From the NCBI GenBank assembly GCA_017405675.1, contig JAFRAB010000006.1, positions 1-9,454 of the forward strand: 9,454 nt of DNA, given 5' to 3'. The stretch comes from Erysipelotrichaceae bacterium. GTDB taxonomy: Bacteria; Bacillota_I; Bacilli_A; Erysipelotrichales; Erysipelotrichaceae. Both the position numbers and the translations under genes were made by a program. Of this stretch, positions 7,002-9,454 are shown in pieces; the first letter of the stretch is position 1, and the number at the start of each line of letters is the position of its first letter. Below the pieces are notes generated by a model that saw only the letters and a list, made by a program, of their open reading frames with translations, had not been told where the DNA came from and searched no databases.

Positions 7002-7022
7002 AGAAGCGTGGCCATCGCTTCT
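7002..7022 (-). promoter_or_regulatory. Inverted repeat in the GH4 leader (operator or mRNA hairpin)
   Basis: AGAAGCG (7002-7008) and CGCTTCT (7016-7022) form a perfect 7-bp inverted repeat around a seven-base spacer (TGGCCAT). It lies just upstream of the GH4 ribosome site. It has no T-tract and is therefore not a terminator. It may be a binding site for the divergent regulator or for RNA folding that affects translation. Confidence 0.45.
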
Positions 7023-7036
7023 TGTTCACAATCATA

Positions 7037-7050
7037 TGATAACTTTTGCA
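7037..7050 (-). promoter_or_regulatory. Candidate cre site for CcpA catabolite repression
   Basis: The minus strand reads TGCAAAAGTTATCA, matching 12 of 14 positions of the Bacillota cre consensus TGWAANCGNTNWCA; the misses are W to C at position 3 and C to A in the central CG. It lies in the leader between the candidate -10 box and the GH4 gene, where CcpA binding would repress by roadblock. PTS glycoside operons are commonly under such control. With two mismatches the call is only moderate. Confidence 0.4.
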
Positions 7051-7091
7051 GCAGAATGCTTAAATGCAAATAATTTTCCTGCCCCCACGAA

Positions 7092-7099
7092 ATTATAAT
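7092..7099. promoter_or_regulatory. Symmetric -10 box ATTATAAT, candidate shared by divergent promoters
   Basis: The palindrome ATTATAAT contains a perfect TATAAT on both strands (plus 7094-7099, minus 7097-7092). It would start the regulator message near 7106 with a leader of about 40 bases. It would start the operon message near 7085 with a leader of about 100 bases. Neither side has a good -35 (plus TAATTT; minus TCAATA, 3 of 6), which fits activator-dependent promoters. The start sites are not proven. Confidence 0.45.
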
Positions 7100-7134
7100 G
7101 GGATTTTCACATATTATTGATGTATACTTGTTTC

Positions 7135-7139
7135 AGGAG
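7135..7139 (+). promoter_or_regulatory. Ribosome-binding site fixing the regulator start
   Basis: AGGAG lies seven bases before the ATG at 7147. The earlier in-frame ATG codons at 7117 and 7120 have no ribosome site and would add ten residues that do not belong to the helix-turn-helix domain. The start at 7147 is therefore preferred. Confidence 0.75.
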
Positions 7140-7146
7140 ATCATAT

Positions 7147-9054
7147 ATGAAACGGAATAATATCAGCAAACTCAGAGAATATCTTTATAATAGATCCAGA
7201 TGGTGTACAGCTGCAGAGCTAGCATCATATCTGCATACCACCTCTCGAACCATTCACAATTATGTCAGAGAAATAAATCAGCAAAAAAAGGGCCTTATCA
7301 TTTCTTCCCAGGAAGGATATATGTACAACCCTGGTGAAGCTGAGCCTTCGGTTAACAATACTTCTGACCGGGAATACGATACTCCTCTGAAAAGAATGGC
7401 TTATATTCTTAAACAGATGCTCTATTACGGAGAAGCTGTATATCATGAAATTGCAGAAGATCTCTTTGTTTCTGAAAGCACAATCGATTCAGACATGATC
7501 AGGATAAGGAACGAGATATCTCCTTTTGAGGTCCGTTTAAGAAAAAAAGGTGACGCCTTTACCGTTACTGGTAATGAAATGAAGATGCGCCAGCTTATAT
7601 ATCACTGTATCCTATTGAATAACCCAGCAAGAACACTGAGCAAACATGATGTCATGGCCGATTTCCCAGATATGGAAATTGACGATATCTGCTCCATAAT
7701 AGAAGAGACTGCCCGAAAATACAGTATTCAGATAAACAGAATTAATTATTACTATTTCATAACTGTAATCTGCATACAGCTTTCAAGAATCCAAAAGGGG
7801 CTTAACATTAAAACCATTCCATTAAGCAGAACATCCATAGAACTGTTTAGCGAATATCATGCGGCAGAGGAACTCACTGGAATATTCAGAAGCAGATTCA
7901 CAACAACGTTTACCACAGAAGAAAAATACTACCTCGCATTAATACTGATCTCTTTTTGCGTGCCAGATAATGCTTCCAATCCAACTGAAATCGCAGAAAT
8001 GCCTGACTTGCATTCGTTTGCCACAAACAATCTCCGAACCATCTCTGAGAGAATGAATATTGATCTATGTACTCCGGAAATCGTAAACAAAACGGAACAC
8101 ACACTGCAGAGGATGATCATCAGAAAAAAAAGTGGCATCTTTTTCCCTGTCCCTTTTTCCTACAGCATCAGGAAAAATCAGCCTCTGCTTGTCAATTATG
8201 TTATATGGATGGGAGAAGCATTTTCAAAAAAATACGGTTTATCGGTCATTGACGAAGATATCTCGTTGCTGACACTTACATTAGCTCCTTATAATCCAGC
8301 AAGAACAAAAACGGAGAAAATAAATACATTGCTTATTATTCCTGAGTATAATAATTACAGCGATGTACTGACAGAAAAAATCAGATCACACTATGATGAT
8401 TTGCTGAATATCGAGCAGATACAGACAGGTGTCATAGGAAATGAAAATGAGCTGAAAGACAGGCTCATTATCTCTGTTTTCCCTTTGGATAAAACAGCAA
8501 ATACAGTCGTTATTTCACCCTTTTTCACCAATGATGATCAGTATATACTCAACAATGCCATTCACAGAATTCAGACAGACAGATATATAGACAGACTTCT
8601 TGACATTTTCAGATCATACCTTAAACCACACCATCTTAAATTCAATATACCTGTTACTTCCAGGCACAGGATTTTGAATGGCATCTCAGAGGTATTCTAT
8701 CGTGAAAATGTCATCACAGAAGACGACATCCAACAGCTGCTAAGAAGAGAAAGGATTAGTCCAACATCATTTAATGACCTTATGTCCATGCCTCATATAA
8801 CTTCCAGGTCAGTAAAACAGAAAAACTTATACGTAATTCTAAACAGGGAACCCTTTAACTGGGGACATTCTAGAATCAATATGCTAATATGTGCCATCTG
8901 GCCAAGAGAGGATCTGGAAGAAATGCAGGAATTCTACTATATCAGTTCCCAAATTTTCTCATCACCTCTAGTAATTAAAAAACTTCTGCAGGCTGTAGAT
9001 ACTGTTTCCCTAATATCTCTGCTGGAATCTTTAAAATCATATCAGCAGCATTAA
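7147..9054 (+). CDS. MtlR/LicR-type PTS-regulated transcriptional regulator (HTH-PRD-EIIB-EIIA-like)
   Basis: The 635-residue DNA-binding regulator is transcribed divergently from the operon it presumably controls. Domains in order: an N-terminal winged helix-turn-helix (about 3-60, AAELASYLHTTSRTIHNYV), a second Mga-type HTH (about 84-140, IAEDLFVSESTIDSDMIRIR), two PRD-like domains (about 180-275 and 288-385), an EIIB-like fold (about 392-465), and a fructose/mannitol-type EIIA-like domain (about 480-632). The EIIA His appears retained as H550 in MSMPHITS (family IPHxTS). The EIIB-like part has no Cys. In PRD1 the usual phosphorylated His positions look replaced (FITVICIQLSRI; YLALILISF). 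PRD2 may keep only H318. The protein is therefore probably an activator whose activity responds to EIIA-domain phosphorylation. It is distinct from BglG antiterminators, which lack DNA-binding HTHs. No strong terminator follows it. Confidence 0.88.
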   Translation: MKRNNISKLREYLYNRSRWCTAAELASYLHTTSRTIHNYVREINQQKKGLIISSQEGYMYNPGEAEPSVNNTSDREYDTPLKRMAYILKQMLYYGEAVYHEIAEDLFVSESTIDSDMIRIRNEISPFEVRLRKKGDAFTVTGNEMKMRQLIYHCILLNNPARTLSKHDVMADFPDMEIDDICSIIEETARKYSIQINRINYYYFITVICIQLSRIQKGLNIKTIPLSRTSIELFSEYHAAEELTGIFRSRFTTTFTTEEKYYLALILISFCVPDNASNPTEIAEMPDLHSFATNNLRTISERMNIDLCTPEIVNKTEHTLQRMIIRKKSGIFFPVPFSYSIRKNQPLLVNYVIWMGEAFSKKYGLSVIDEDISLLTLTLAPYNPARTKTEKINTLLIIPEYNNYSDVLTEKIRSHYDDLLNIEQIQTGVIGNENELKDRLIISVFPLDKTANTVVISPFFTNDDQYILNNAIHRIQTDRYIDRLLDIFRSYLKPHHLKFNIPVTSRHRILNGISEVFYRENVITEDDIQQLLRRERISPTSFNDLMSMPHITSRSVKQKNLYVILNREPFNWGHSRINMLICAIWPREDLEEMQEFYYISSQIFSSPLVIKKLLQAVDTVSLISLLESLKSYQQH

Positions 9055-9200
9055 CAGCACCAAAGACTTTTCTTATTTAAAGCTTTTATCAACGAAAACC
9101 TTGCCCAAAATTTCAATTTGATTTTAGCGGATTGATTATATGCTGGAATAGAATTAATCAGTTCTTTGTATTTTAACATTGATTGCATATGGCTTATCAT
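9051..9200 (-). CDS. Possible small basic protein, 49 residues, unknown function
   Basis: An ATG at 9200 is preceded by GAGGTG, a six-base match to the anti-Shine-Dalgarno region at 8-base spacing. The frame runs to TAA at 9051 and starts MISHMQSMLKYKELINSIPA. The middle is Lys-rich with aromatic residues (KIKLKFWARF) and the tail is LWCC. It is basic and has no recognisable domain. The stop overlaps the regulator's last four bases tail to tail. The frame is open upstream to about 9240 without another ATG. It may be a small gene, or a remnant of a larger one. The evidence is the ribosome site and an open frame only; no homolog is recognised. Confidence 0.35.
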   Translation of the reverse strand: MISHMQSMLKYKELINSIPAYNQSAKIKLKFWARFSLIKALNKKSLWCC

Positions 9201-9221
9201 GTTGAACCCACCTCTACAGAC

Positions 9222-9238
9222 CTCGATTTTCTTTCGAG
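9222..9238. repeat. Short inverted repeat between the small ORF and the right-hand terminator
   Basis: CTCGA (9222-9226) and TCGAG (9234-9238) flank a seven-base AT-rich loop. On the plus strand it is followed by TTCATTTTA, so it might act as a weak terminator for transcripts coming from the regulator. The stem is only five base pairs, so this is marginal. Apart from it and the terminator at 9268-9291, I see nothing else in 9201-9304. Confidence 0.25.
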
Positions 9239-9267
9239 TTCATTTTAGCAAACATAAAACTTAACAT

Positions 9268-9291
9268 AAAGAAAAGATCCTTTTCAGGACC
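9268..9291 (-). terminator. Intrinsic terminator of the right-edge minus-strand gene
   Basis: On the minus strand GGTCCT (9291-9286), a GAAA tetraloop, and AGGATC (9281-9276) make a 6-bp stem with one G-U pair, followed by TTTTCTTT. It starts 13 bases after the stop codon of the partial gene to its right. That placement supports both the gene and the terminator. Confidence 0.7.
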
Positions 9292-9304
9292 AGTTCAATT
9301 CGTC

Positions 9305-9454
9305 TTACTTCAAAGCATCAGCAAATTCATCAGCTGTCAGTTCAACTTCATCAGTCTTGATGTATTCTCCATCCATCTTCTCATCCTTAAACAAACGGAA
9401 CACATACTCTGCTGTGTAGTCAACTCTGATTGCCTTTTCTCCGGCATGAGTACA
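9305..9454 (-). CDS. C-terminal end of an unidentified protein, cut by the window edge
   Basis: A minus-strand frame enters from the right edge and ends at TAA (9307-9305), giving 49 residues. It includes the stretches HAGEKAIRVDYTAEYVFRLF and DEVELTADEFADALK. The tail is acidic with an alternating pattern, and I recognise no domain in it. The terminator 13 bases downstream and the coding-like composition support a real gene end. The other two minus-strand frames also lack an ATG-started alternative of comparable quality. Function cannot be assigned from this fragment. Confidence 0.6.
   Translation of the reverse strand, partial: CTHAGEKAIRVDYTAEYVFRLFKDEKMDGEYIKTDEVELTADEFADALK

Noticed and set aside
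7002..7022. Antiterminator (RAT)/terminator switch in the operon leader
   Set aside because: The hairpin has no T-tract, and the linked regulator is a DNA-binding HTH protein rather than a BglG-type RNA-binding antiterminator.
7117..7146. Longer N-terminus for the regulator starting at ATG 7117
   Set aside because: No ribosome site precedes it, while AGGAG sits seven bases before the ATG at 7147.
9055..9085. Regulator terminator around AAAGCTTTTATC
   Set aside because: The AAAGCTTT element is a short palindrome without a loop, and no GC-rich stem precedes a T-tract.
1..9454. CRISPR array, tRNA/rRNA, insertion sequence or prophage ends
   Set aside because: I saw no regularly spaced repeats, no tRNA-like cloverleaf, no transposase and no paired terminal repeats while reading both strands.

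Overview
The window looks like a chromosomal carbohydrate-utilisation locus from a low-to-moderate-GC Gram-positive bacterium (Bacillota). The grounds are strong GGAGG-type ribosome sites, a glucose-family PTS permease, an MtlR/LicR-type PTS-controlled regulator and U-tract hairpin terminators. A gut Erysipelotrichia or Clostridia member would fit, but that is a guess from gene style, not a demonstrated assignment.

Layout. Positions 1-97 hold the start of a TraX-like membrane protein (minus strand, cut by the window edge). Positions 161-6983 hold a compact six-gene minus-strand operon. In transcription order it encodes a GH4 NAD-dependent 6-phospho-glycosidase, a PTS EIIBC permease, a cytoplasmic arylsulfotransferase-like beta-propeller, an ACMSD-type amidohydrolase, a DhaK-like protein without DhaL, and a HAD phosphatase. 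Gaps are 36, 3 and 41 bp, then an 8-bp overlap, then 4 bp. The operon ends at a clear intrinsic terminator (108-129). A perfect 10-bp hairpin lies in the 41-bp gap and divides it into an uptake/cleavage half and a downstream half. Positions 6984-7146 are a divergent control region with a symmetric -10 box, a cre-like site and an inverted repeat. Positions 7147-9054 (plus strand) encode the PRD/EIIA-type regulator. Beyond it lie a possible 49-residue small gene (minus strand), a terminator, and the C-terminal end of an unidentified minus-strand gene that runs off the right edge.

How the genes may work together (inference). The regulator senses PTS state and controls the divergent operon. The permease imports and phosphorylates a glycoside, and GH4 hydrolyses the phospho-glycoside. 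The ASST-like propeller and the decarboxylase-family amidohydrolase may then act on an aglycone or an unusual sugar product. The DhaK-like protein may bind or phosphorylate a short ketose or aldehyde, and the HAD enzyme may remove a phosphate. I do not recognise this gene combination as a described pathway. It is the main candidate for a new system here, and its substrate cannot be read from the sequence.
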